Assembly (NCBI GenBank): GCA_963791225.1 | Contig: CAWBRV010000003.1 | Coordinates: 1,240,001-1,304,000, forward strand | Source: PALSA-612 sp963791225 | Lineage (GTDB): Bacteria > Actinomycetota > Thermoleophilia > Gaiellales > Gaiellaceae | Length of the DNA stretch: 64,000 nt | Reading direction: 5' to 3' | Part shown: positions 8,465-16,071 of the stretch, one piece after another | Position numbering within the stretch: position 1 is the first letter of the stretch | How the letters are laid out: each line of letters begins with the position of its first letter | Position numbers and translations under genes: made by a program | The notes under the pieces: model-generated | What the model was told of the DNA's origin: nothing | The model's database searches: none | The model's input: the letters and a program-made list of their open reading frames with translations, nothing else

Positions 8465-9166
8465 ATGGCCACAGGGAATGTCGTGATCGTCGGCGGCACG
8501 CAAGGACTCGGTCGCGAGCTCGCGCAGTCGTACGCCGACAGCGGTCGCGACGTGATCGTCACCGGCAGGGACCAGGCCCGCGCGGAAGCCGCCGCGAACG
8601 AGATCGGCGGCCGCACCCGCGGCATCGGATTCGACCTCGCCGAGCCGCACGCGATTGCTGACCACCTTGCGGACATAGGCGAAGTCGACTACCTCGTGCT
8701 CGCCGCGATCGAGCGCGACGTGAACAACGTGCGCGAGTACGACATCGGCAGCGCGTTGCGGCTGATCACGCTCAAGCTCGTCGGCTACACCGAGGTGATC
8801 CACGCGCTGACCTCGCGCCTTCGCGATGGCTCTGCAATCCTCATCTTCGGAGGCCTCGCGCGTGATCGACCGTATCCCGGCTCGACAACCGTCACGACCG
8901 TCAACGGCGGAGTGACGAGCCTCGTGCGGACGCTCGTGATCGAGCTCGCGCCGACGCGTGTGAACGCGCTGCATCCAGCCATCGTCGGTGACAGCCCGCA
9001 GTGGAGCGGAATGCCTCCAGAGCGGCTGCAGGCACTCGTGCAGCGCACGCCGATCGGGCGCCTCGTGACGATGGCGGAAGTCGTGGGCGCATCACGCTTT
9101 CTGCTCGAAAACGAGGCGATGAACGGCATCAACCTCGTCGTCGACGGCGGTTGGACCTGCATGTGA
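8465..9166 (+). CDS. Short-chain dehydrogenase/reductase-like protein without the classical Tyr/Lys pair
   Basis: The protein is 233 aa, with start ATG 8465 placed 7 nt after a strong AAAGGAGGGA ribosome binding site. The Rossmann glycine motif GGTQGLG is at residues 10-16 and an R-rich segment follows beta-2 (TGRDQARAEAAA), which suggests NADP(H). At the active site, where classical members have S and Y-x-x-x-K, this protein reads YPGSTTVTTVNGGVTSLVRT, so no Tyr-x3-Lys is visible. The C-terminal region (VVDGGW) is typical of SDRs. It may be a non-catalytic or divergent SDR. It is the first gene of an operon and its stop overlaps the GTG of the E2 gene (ATGTGA). Confidence 0.8.
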   Translation: MATGNVVIVGGTQGLGRELAQSYADSGRDVIVTGRDQARAEAAANEIGGRTRGIGFDLAEPHAIADHLADIGEVDYLVLAAIERDVNNVREYDIGSALRLITLKLVGYTEVIHALTSRLRDGSAILIFGGLARDRPYPGSTTVTTVNGGVTSLVRTLVIELAPTRVNALHPAIVGDSPQWSGMPPERLQALVQRTPIGRLVTMAEVVGASRFLLENEAMNGINLVVDGGWTCM

Positions 9167-10329
9167 CGAGGCTCGTCGACGTGACCATGCCGCGGCTCTC
9201 CGACTCGATGGAGGAGGCCGTCGTGCTGCGCTGGCTCAAGCAGCCGGGCGAGGCCGTCGCGAAGGGCGAGCCACTGGTCGAGGTCGAGACCGACAAGGCG
9301 ACGGTCGTCTACGAGGCCGAGCTCGACGGCGTGCTCAGCGAGATCTCCGTGGGCGAGAGCGAGACGGCGCAGCTCGGCGAGGTGATCGCCCGCCTCTCGG
9401 TGGACGGCGCCGGCACGCAGGCCGCGCCGCCCACCCCTGCCCCTGCGGAGCCGCCCGTCGCGAGCAGGCGCTCGCGCGCGACGCCGGTCGCACGGCGGCT
9501 CGCCGGCGAGCTCGGCGTCGATCTCGACGGCCTCGAGGGAACCGGCCCGGGCGGCCGCATCACCGAGGCGGACGTCCGGCTTGCCGCGGAAGCGGCGCCG
9601 GCGGCGCCCACGTCGGCCGCGGCGGCTGGGCCCGGCGGCCGCGGCGAGGAGACCGTCGTCGACCTGACCCCGACGCAGCGCACGATCGTCGAGCGGATGA
9701 CGGCCTCCCGCTCCGAGATCCCGGAGTTCACGCTCCAGATCGCGGTCGACATGGAGCGGACGGCCGAGCTGCGTAGCGAGCTGCGCAAGCTGGCACGCTC
9801 GCCGCTCCCGTCCGTGAACGACTTCCTCGTGCGCGCCTCGGCCCTCGCGCTGCGCGAGTTCCCGGGCCTGAACGCCGGCTTCGTCGACGGCCGGGTCGTC
9901 CGCTTCAGCCGCGTGAACGTCGGCGTCGCGGTCGCCACCGACGACGCGCTGCTCGTGCCGACGATCTTCGACGCGGACCGCAAGTCGATCTTCGAGGTCG
10001 CCGCCGAGGCCCGTGAGCTGATCGAGAAGGCGAGGACGCGGAAGGTCGGACCCGCCGACCTGCGCGACGGCACCTTCACCGTGTCCAACCTGGGCATGTT
10101 CGGGATCCGCCGGTTCGAGGCCGTGATCAACCCGCCGCAGGCCGCCATCCTGGCCGCCGGCGCCGTCGAGCGCCGCGCCGTCGTGACGCCGGACGGCGGC
10201 CTCGTCGCGAGACGCACCTGCGAGCTGACCCTCGCCTGCGACCACCGAGTCGCCTACGGCGCCGAGGCCGCTGCGTTCCTGCAACGCCTCGGCGAGCTGC
10301 TCGCGGCTCCGGATGGGATCATCGGCTGA
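9163..10329 (+). CDS. 2-oxoacid dehydrogenase complex E2 component (dihydrolipoamide acyltransferase)
   Basis: The protein is 388 aa from GTG 9163, which overlaps the preceding stop; GTG 9181 or ATG 9187 are alternatives. One lipoyl domain spans about residues 5-80, with the lipoylation motif VEVETDKATVV. A Pro/Ala linker is followed by a peripheral subunit-binding domain (ATPVARRLAGELGVDLDGL, ending GTGPGGRITEADV), then the catalytic acyltransferase domain (about 165-388). It would transfer an acyl group from E1 to CoA on the swinging lipoyl arm. The catalytic motif, often DHRxxDG, reads DHRVAYG, which keeps the His but has Tyr for Asp, as in some plant and bacterial E2s. The E1-beta gene overlaps it by 1 bp. 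No E1-alpha or E3 gene is in the window. Confidence 0.9.
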   Translation: MTRLVDVTMPRLSDSMEEAVVLRWLKQPGEAVAKGEPLVEVETDKATVVYEAELDGVLSEISVGESETAQLGEVIARLSVDGAGTQAAPPTPAPAEPPVASRRSRATPVARRLAGELGVDLDGLEGTGPGGRITEADVRLAAEAAPAAPTSAAAAGPGGRGEETVVDLTPTQRTIVERMTASRSEIPEFTLQIAVDMERTAELRSELRKLARSPLPSVNDFLVRASALALREFPGLNAGFVDGRVVRFSRVNVGVAVATDDALLVPTIFDADRKSIFEVAAEARELIEKARTRKVGPADLRDGTFTVSNLGMFGIRRFEAVINPPQAAILAAGAVERRAVVTPDGGLVARRTCELTLACDHRVAYGAEAAAFLQRLGELLAAPDGIIG

Positions 10330-11309
10330 TGGCGACGAACGGGGCCACCGAGCTGACCTTCCGCGACGCGATCCACGACGCGCTCGACGAGGAGCTCGCC
10401 CACGACGAGCGCGTGATCCTGTTCGGCGAGGACGTCGCGGTCGCCGGCGGCGTGTTCGCGGTCACGCCGGGCCTCTACGAGAAGTACGGCCCCGCGCGCG
10501 TCTTCGACACGCCGATCTCCGAGCTGGCGATGACGGGTGCCGCCTACGGCGCCGCGATCACGGGGCTGCGGCCCGTGCTCGAGATCATGTTCGGCGACTT
10601 CCTGGCGCTGTCGATGGACAGCCTGATCAACCAGGCGACGAAGTACTGGTTCCTGACGCAGGGACAGCACAGCGTCCCGCTCGTGATCCGCTCGGTCGTC
10701 GGCGCCGGCGGCCGGTTCGGTGCGATCCACTCGCAGATGCCGATCTCGTGGCTCATGGGCGTGACCGGGCTCAAGATCGTGGCGCCCTCGACGCCGGCCG
10801 ACGCGAAGGGGCTCCTCAAGGCCTCGATCCGCGACGACAATCCGGTGCTGTTCTTCGAGCACAAGCGGCTCTACACGACGAAGGGTCCGGCCGGCGAGGG
10901 CGGCGACTACACGCTCGGTCGGGCCGCAGTCGTGCGCGAGGGGACGGACGTGACGCTCGTGAGCGCGATGAAGGGCGTCTCCGACTGCCTCGAGGCGGCC
11001 GACGTGCTGGCCGGGCAGGGCGTGTCCGCCGAGGTCGTCGACCTGCGCACCGTGCGCCCGCCCGATATCGAGACGATCGTCCGCTCGGTCGGCAAGACGA
11101 ACCGGCTCGCCGTGGTCGAGGAAGGCCCGCGCACCGGAGGCTGGGCCGGCGAGGTGCTCGCCAGCGTCACCGAGGAGGCGCTCGGCGAGCTCGACGACGC
11201 CTGGCGGATCGCCACCGACAACTCGCCGATTCCGTACAGCCCACCGCTCGAGGACGCGTTTCTCCCTGGACCGGAGAGAATCGCGGCCGACGTGCTCTCC
11301 AGGTCTTAG
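10329..11309 (+). CDS. 2-oxoacid dehydrogenase E1 component, beta subunit (pyruvate/acetoin type)
   Basis: The protein is 326 aa, the normal length for a free E1-beta. It starts on the last base of the E2 stop (TGATG). The N-terminal pyrimidine-binding fold has VILFGEDVAVAGGVF and DTPISELAMTGAAYGAAITG. The conserved His region is GAIHSQMP, and the C-terminal transketolase domain has EVVDLRTVRPPDIETI. E1-beta works only as a heterotetramer with E1-alpha, which carries most TPP-phosphate contacts (GDG...NN motif). I find no E1-alpha beside it, and this protein has no fused alpha part. The partner must be encoded elsewhere or the complex is unusual. Acetoin, pyruvate or branched-chain 2-oxoacids are all possible substrates. 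Confidence 0.9.
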   Translation: MATNGATELTFRDAIHDALDEELAHDERVILFGEDVAVAGGVFAVTPGLYEKYGPARVFDTPISELAMTGAAYGAAITGLRPVLEIMFGDFLALSMDSLINQATKYWFLTQGQHSVPLVIRSVVGAGGRFGAIHSQMPISWLMGVTGLKIVAPSTPADAKGLLKASIRDDNPVLFFEHKRLYTTKGPAGEGGDYTLGRAAVVREGTDVTLVSAMKGVSDCLEAADVLAGQGVSAEVVDLRTVRPPDIETIVRSVGKTNRLAVVEEGPRTGGWAGEVLASVTEEALGELDDAWRIATDNSPIPYSPPLEDAFLPGPERIAADVLSRS

Positions 11310-11328
11310 AAAGAGGAAAGGAGCATCA

Positions 11329-12435
11329 ATGCCCAAGAAGATCGTCGACACGATCCTCCCGACCACGATGGTCGGCTCGTATCCACGGCCGCACTGGTAC
11401 GACAAGCAGTTGCTCGGGCGCGACGTCCGCGTCGCCTTCAAGGAGGTCCGCCACGAGGAGGCCTACCACGACGCGACGGCGACCGTTATCCGCGACCAGG
11501 AGGAAGCGGGCCTCGACATCGTCACCGACGGGCAGATGTCCTACGACGACTACGTGGGGGTGATCGGCTCGTTCTGCTGGTACATGTACGAGCGGATCGG
11601 GGGCTTCGATCCCGCGCGCGAGGAGCACCCCTCCGTCACGAGCGAGACGGAGCAGAACCGCGTCACGGCCCTGCTCACGGACTGGGGCGGCGTGGTCAAC
11701 AGCGGCCCTGTCACGCACGGTCCGATCCGCCTTCGCGACCTCTACGAGATCGCGAAGCAGTACACGGACAAGCCGATCAAGGTGTCGGTCGGCGCGGGTC
11801 CGGTCAACCTCGCCTGGCACGTCTACTTCCAGCACTACAAGGATCCCCAGGAGCTCTGCAACGCGCTCGTGCCGATCTTCAACGCCGAGATGAAGGACCT
11901 CGTCGACGCCGGCGCGACCTACCTCCAGCTCGAGGACCTCGGCGCCTGGCTGCCGCTCTTCACCGGCGACGAGAAGGATTACGACTGGATCAAGGACGTG
12001 ATCGGGAGGTGCTGCGAGGGCGTCGACGCGAAGATCGGCTGGCACTTCTGCTTCGGCAACGCGTGGGGCAACGACATCCTCAGCGCGAACTTCCCGGAGG
12101 GGTACCAGACGGTCCTCCCACACTTCTTCGACACGCCCGGCATCGACCAGTTCGTCCTCGACTACGCGAACCGGGGAATGGCCGGCGTCGACTTCCTGAA
12201 GAACCTGCCCGAGGACAAGGAGGTCCAGGTCGGCGTCCTCGACATCCGCTCGATGATGATCGAGTCGCCGGAACAGGTGGCCGAGCGCGCACGGATGGTG
12301 CTCGAGCACGTGTCCCCGGACAGAGTCACGCTCTCGACCGACTGCGGCATGAAGCCGCTGCCGCGCACGGTGGCACGCATGAAGCTGAAGGCGCTCGCAG
12401 AGGGCGCGCAGATCGTTCGCGACGAAGTGTCCTGA
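11329..12435 (+). CDS. Cobalamin-independent methionine synthase (MetE) C-terminal-domain-like protein
   Basis: This 368-aa single-domain protein (start ATG 11329, ribosome binding site GAAAGGAG) corresponds to the catalytic barrel of MetE, which is about 750 aa in full. Zinc ligands of the family are recognisable as HFCFGN (about residue 241) and STDCGM (about 339), with Glu-rich segments between. The N-terminus MVGSYPRP also matches the core family. Core MetE-like proteins include archaeal and bacterial methionine synthases using an unusual methyl donor, and epoxyalkane:coenzyme M transferase. They all transfer an alkyl group to a zinc-bound thiolate. It lies 19 bp after the E1-beta gene and 19 bp before an NmrA-like gene in the same operon, so a catabolic role is as likely as methionine synthesis. 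Confidence 0.75.
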   Translation: MPKKIVDTILPTTMVGSYPRPHWYDKQLLGRDVRVAFKEVRHEEAYHDATATVIRDQEEAGLDIVTDGQMSYDDYVGVIGSFCWYMYERIGGFDPAREEHPSVTSETEQNRVTALLTDWGGVVNSGPVTHGPIRLRDLYEIAKQYTDKPIKVSVGAGPVNLAWHVYFQHYKDPQELCNALVPIFNAEMKDLVDAGATYLQLEDLGAWLPLFTGDEKDYDWIKDVIGRCCEGVDAKIGWHFCFGNAWGNDILSANFPEGYQTVLPHFFDTPGIDQFVLDYANRGMAGVDFLKNLPEDKEVQVGVLDIRSMMIESPEQVAERARMVLEHVSPDRVTLSTDCGMKPLPRTVARMKLKALAEGAQIVRDEVS

Positions 12436-12454
12436 CAGGACCGAAGGGAGCGGT

Positions 12455-13405
12455 ATGAGCGAGCAGAAGGTGATCGCGGTCGTCGGTGCCACCGGCGCCC
12501 AGGGCGGAGGGCTGGTGCGGGCGATCCTCGCCGATCCCGGCGGCGGCTTTACGGCGCGCGCCCTGACCCGGAACACGGACTCGGACGCCGCCAAGGCGCT
12601 CGCCGCAGCGGGAGCCGAGGTCGTCCGGGCCGACCTCGACGACGAGGCCAGCCTGGCAGCGGCATTCCAGGGTGCCTACGGCGCCTACTGCCTGACGAAC
12701 TTCTGGGAGCACTTCTCCGCCGAGAAGGAGATCGAGCAGGCCGGGAACATGGCACGGGCCGCCAAGACGGCGGGCATCCAGCATGCGATCTGGTCGACGT
12801 TCGAGGACTCCCGGGACTGGATCCCGCTCGACGACGACCGCATGCCGACGCTCCAGGGCCGGTTCAAGGTGGCGCACTTCGACGGCAAGGCCGAGGCCGA
12901 CCGTTTCTACAGAGAGGCAGGCGTCCCGACGACCTTCCTGCTCACGTCGTTCTACTGGGAGAACTTCATCTACTTCGGGATGGGCCCGGCCCGCGGCGAG
13001 GACGGCGTGCTCGCGGTCACGTTCCCGCTCGGCGACGCGAAGATGCCGAGCATGGCGGCGGAGGACATCGGCAAGTGCGCGTACGGGATCTTCAAGGCTG
13101 GTGACACGTTCATCGGCAAGACGGTCGGCATCTCGGGCGAGCAGCTCACCGGCGCGGAGTTCGCGTCGTCGTTCACCCGTGCACTCGGCGAGGAGGTTCG
13201 CTACAACGACGTGCCCGCGGACGTGTTCCGGAGCTTCGGCTTTCCCGGCGCGGACGACGTCGGGAACATGTTCCAGTTCAAGCGCGACGCGAACGCGGAC
13301 TACTGCGCGGCACGCGAAGTCGAGTTCGCCCGGTCACTGAACCCGGACCTCCAGACCTTCGACGGCTGGCTGGCCGAGAACAAGGAGCGCATCCCCCTGG
13401 GATGA
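12455..13405 (+). CDS. NmrA/HSCARG-like NAD(P)-binding protein
   Basis: This 316-aa atypical short-chain dehydrogenase has the N-terminal GATGAQGG nucleotide-binding motif at about residues 10-17 and the following strand ARALTRNTDSDAAKAL. The central region (LTNFWEHFSAEKEIEQ) matches the HSCARG/NmrA group, whose members sense the NADP/NADPH ratio or act as reductases such as quinone or ether reductases. The start ATG 12455 is preceded by GAAGGGAGCGGT. It sits between the MetE-like gene and a small membrane-protein gene that overlaps its stop. No Tyr-x3-Lys active site is evident, so a sensor role is possible. Confidence 0.82.
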   Translation: MSEQKVIAVVGATGAQGGGLVRAILADPGGGFTARALTRNTDSDAAKALAAAGAEVVRADLDDEASLAAAFQGAYGAYCLTNFWEHFSAEKEIEQAGNMARAAKTAGIQHAIWSTFEDSRDWIPLDDDRMPTLQGRFKVAHFDGKAEADRFYREAGVPTTFLLTSFYWENFIYFGMGPARGEDGVLAVTFPLGDAKMPSMAAEDIGKCAYGIFKAGDTFIGKTVGISGEQLTGAEFASSFTRALGEEVRYNDVPADVFRSFGFPGADDVGNMFQFKRDANADYCAAREVEFARSLNPDLQTFDGWLAENKERIPLG

Positions 13406-13986
13406 GCTCGGACGTGGAGAGGACGATCGCCGCCGAGGCCGCGCCGCCCGGACGGACGGCCATGTCGGTGCTGCTCGCTGCGGCGCTGCTCGTCGCGGGG
13501 GCGATCGTCCTGCTCTGGTACGCGCCCGACTCGTACAACGTCTACAAGGCGCTGCACGTGATCTCGATCGTCGTCTGGGTCGGCGGCGACGTCACCCTCA
13601 CGACGCTCGGCATCGTCTTCGAGCGGCGCCGCGACGGAGATGCGCTCGCGCAGCTCGGCAAGATGGGCGCCTGGATCGGCGTCCACGTCTACACGCCGGC
13701 GCTCTTCGCCGTCCTCGGCTTCGGCATCGCGCTGATGCAGAAGGGCGAGTGGCCGTGGGACATCTTCTGGGTCGACTTCGCGCTCGTCGGCTGGGCGATC
13801 GCGGCCGTGGTCGGTGTCGCGTTCGTCGGCCCCGAGCTCGGGCGCATCGACCGCGCCGCACAGGAGCTCGGGCCCGAGTCGGAGGTCGTGCGCCGGCGGG
13901 TCAAGCGGCTGTTCACGGTCTTTCGCTTCGACACGGCGCTGCTGATCCTGATCGTGCTCGACATGACCGCGAAGCCCACGTTCTAG
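13402..13986 (+). CDS. Predicted integral membrane protein, DUF2269-like
   Basis: The 194-aa protein has four or five hydrophobic helices: residues about 20-38, 48-65 (HVISIVVWVGGDVTLT), 85-110, 125-145 and 170-190. The His and Gly pattern in the second helix resembles DUF2269/CopD-like membrane proteins that may bind haem or another cofactor. Its ATG overlaps the NmrA-like gene stop (ATGA), making it the last gene of the operon that starts at 8465. Function is unknown, and no soluble domain is present. Confidence 0.7.
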   Translation: MSSDVERTIAAEAAPPGRTAMSVLLAAALLVAGAIVLLWYAPDSYNVYKALHVISIVVWVGGDVTLTTLGIVFERRRDGDALAQLGKMGAWIGVHVYTPALFAVLGFGIALMQKGEWPWDIFWVDFALVGWAIAAVVGVAFVGPELGRIDRAAQELGPESEVVRRRVKRLFTVFRFDTALLILIVLDMTAKPTF

Positions 13987-14043
13987 GAGCGCCTGGACCC
14001 TCTTCGCGCACGATGCGGGGCCGCGTATGGCAGTCTCAGGCCG

Positions 14044-14601
14044 GTGGTTCCTGAGTCGCAGCTCGTGTCGACTGAGCACGGACTCGTCCCGAAAGGGCAA
14101 GGCTGGTTCGTACTCAACGCGCGTGAGACGCAGTGGTGGGACCGCAAAGGTCGCGGCCACCTGTGCGAGTTCGAGGGTGCAGGCTTCGAGGGTGCGGCGG
14201 ACTTCCTGCAACTCGGGATTAACCTCACCGTTCTTGGCCCCGGCGAGCCGATGGGGATGTACCATCGTGAGAACGACCAGGAGGACTTCCTCGTGCTCGC
14301 CGGGGAGGCTCTGGCCATCGTCGAAGGCGAGGAGCGTCCGCTACGGCAGTGGGACTTCGTGCATTGCCCGCCGGAGACGAACCATGCGATCGTCGGCGCC
14401 GGGGAAGGGCCGTGCCTCGTACTCGCGGTCGGCGCCCGCGACCGCTCGACGGGATCCGACTGGGGCGCTTACACCGTGGATGAAGTCGCGCTACGCCACC
14501 GCGCCGGCGTCGAGCGGGAGACCACCGACGCGGACGAGGCGTATGCCCGGTTCCCCAGAGGCGAACTCACCCGATACGGCGAGGGCTGGCTTCCCGAATA
14601 G
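14044..14601 (+). CDS. Single-domain cupin protein
   Basis: This 185-aa protein reads from GTG 14044, with GTG 14065 as an alternative. A cupin barrel spans about residues 55-140 with motif 1 PMGMYHRENDQEDFLVLAGE and motif 2 WDFVHCPPETNHAIVGAGEGP. The metal-binding His/Glu residues are kept, though the first His is followed by RENDQ rather than a second His. The flanks include a Trp-rich N-terminal segment (WFVLNARETQWW). Similar proteins are often annotated simply as cupin 2 domain proteins. It is separated from the preceding operon by 57 bp and is convergent with the amine oxidase gene. The substrate is unknown. Confidence 0.72.
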   Translation: MVPESQLVSTEHGLVPKGQGWFVLNARETQWWDRKGRGHLCEFEGAGFEGAADFLQLGINLTVLGPGEPMGMYHRENDQEDFLVLAGEALAIVEGEERPLRQWDFVHCPPETNHAIVGAGEGPCLVLAVGARDRSTGSDWGAYTVDEVALRHRAGVERETTDADEAYARFPRGELTRYGEGWLPE

Positions 14602-14640
14602 ACCGCTCGGGCAGCGACGCGTCATGTTCGAAAGGGCGTT

Positions 14641-16071
14641 TCAGAGCAGCGCCTGAACGGCCGCCGCGGCGCGCCGCCCCGATCGCGCCGCGCCCTCGAG
14701 CGTGCCGCCGTACGAGTCGGTGTGCTCGCCGGCCAGGAGCAGCCGTCCGTAGCGGCGGCGGACGACGTTCCAGTAGCTCGTCACCTGACCGGGCGCGTAG
14801 GCGGCGATCGCCCCGAGGGTGGGGGCCTCGTTCAGCCAGTCCGCGGTCGCGCCGTGCGCGAAAAGCTTGCGCGAGCCCGGGTAGACGTCGTCGATCTCGT
14901 CCGCCGCCAGCGCCGTGCGCGTGGCCGGATGACGCCCGGAGTAGATCGCGCCACCGCGGCCGGTCACGGACGCGGTGAGGATGCCGCGCCCTCCTGCCTG
15001 ACCGCTCGTCGCCTCCCAGGAGCGCTGGAAGGTGAGGTCGGTGAGGATCGAGCCGCTCTCCTGCTCGGCGCGCCAGAAGCGCCTCTCGTACTGGATCATC
15101 ACCTTCGTCGCGACGCCGTAGCGGAGCAGCCTGATCGCATCGCGGAGGGCGTGAGGCAGCGCCGGTGCGAACTCGATCGACGTGCTGACCGCGGGGAAGG
15201 GCACGGTGAGGACGCAGAAGCGCGCCAGGACGTTGCCGCCGTCGGCGTGGACGCGCACGCCGCCTGCGTGGAGCTCGATCCGGCGCGCCCAGGACGAGTA
15301 ACGGACGTCGTGGAGTTCGTTCGCGAGCGCGTTCGGGAGCTGGTCGTTGCCGCCGCGGATGCGGAACGGGCCGGTCGCCGTCGGCGGCCGTGCCCCCGTG
15401 CGCTTGAACGTCTGGCAGAGGAAGAGCACGGACAGCTTCCGCGGCTCGACGGTGAACCGGTCGCGGAGCTGCTGGTCGAGCAGTTCGCGCGGTGTTCCGT
15501 CGATGCGCAGCGAGTCGAGGAGCCATTGCGCCGAGTGCCGGTCGAGGGGGGCGCCGCGCGCGAGCGGGTCGAACGGATCGACCGGCGCGGCGAGCGTCCC
15601 GACCCGGCGCCAGAAGCGGTCGATCTGAGCCTGCACCGGCGGCGTGAGCACCGCCTGCGGGGTACGCCGCCGCTCGTCGAGATAGACCACACCGTCGAGA
15701 TGGGCGTCCGGCTCGACGCGGAGGTCTTCGAGCGTGAGGCCGTACCGGCGCACGTAGCTGCGAATGAACGTGTCCCCGGGGTCGATGAACTCGCCGCCGC
15801 CCTCGGCGTGCTGGCTCTCGGTGAACGCCTTGCGGATCGTGTAGATGCGCCCGCCGACCCGGTTCCGCGCCTCGAGCACCGTCACCGAGCGGCCCGCTCG
15901 CTGCAGCGCGTCGGCACACGCGAGCCCCGCGATGCCGCCGCCGATCACGACGACGTCGACGAGCTGGGGAGCGGCCGCCCTCGCCGGCCGGGTCCCGACG
16001 GCCAGGGCAGCGCCTGCGCCGGCGGCCAGGAAGCCTCCGCGTGTGAGGCGTGCTGCGCCCGGGTTGCTCAG
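14641..16071 (-). CDS. Flavin-containing amine oxidase with a Tat-like signal
   Basis: The protein is about 476 aa. The dinucleotide-binding motif VVVIGGGIAGLACADAL and the following EARNRVGGRI mark the FAD/NAD(P)-binding amine oxidase family, which includes monoamine, polyamine and L-amino-acid oxidases. The C-terminal FAD signature is LLLAGEHTDSYGGTLEGAA. Before the FAD motif lies a twin-arginine-like signal region (LTRGGFLAAGAGAALAVG, with R-G instead of R-R). The start is unclear: no ATG, GTG or TTG lies between the malate synthase stop and the Rossmann motif. The best candidate is a CTG at 16071 overlapping that stop, or an in-frame start inside the malate synthase gene. It is probably exported and co-transcribed with malate synthase. 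The substrate is not predictable. Confidence 0.82.
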   Translation of the reverse strand: MSNPGAARLTRGGFLAAGAGAALAVGTRPARAAAPQLVDVVVIGGGIAGLACADALQRAGRSVTVLEARNRVGGRIYTIRKAFTESQHAEGGGEFIDPGDTFIRSYVRRYGLTLEDLRVEPDAHLDGVVYLDERRRTPQAVLTPPVQAQIDRFWRRVGTLAAPVDPFDPLARGAPLDRHSAQWLLDSLRIDGTPRELLDQQLRDRFTVEPRKLSVLFLCQTFKRTGARPPTATGPFRIRGGNDQLPNALANELHDVRYSSWARRIELHAGGVRVHADGGNVLARFCVLTVPFPAVSTSIEFAPALPHALRDAIRLLRYGVATKVMIQYERRFWRAEQESGSILTDLTFQRSWEATSGQAGGRGILTASVTGRGGAIYSGRHPATRTALAADEIDDVYPGSRKLFAHGATADWLNEAPTLGAIAAYAPGQVTSYWNVVRRRYGRLLLAGEHTDSYGGTLEGAARSGRRAAAAVQALL

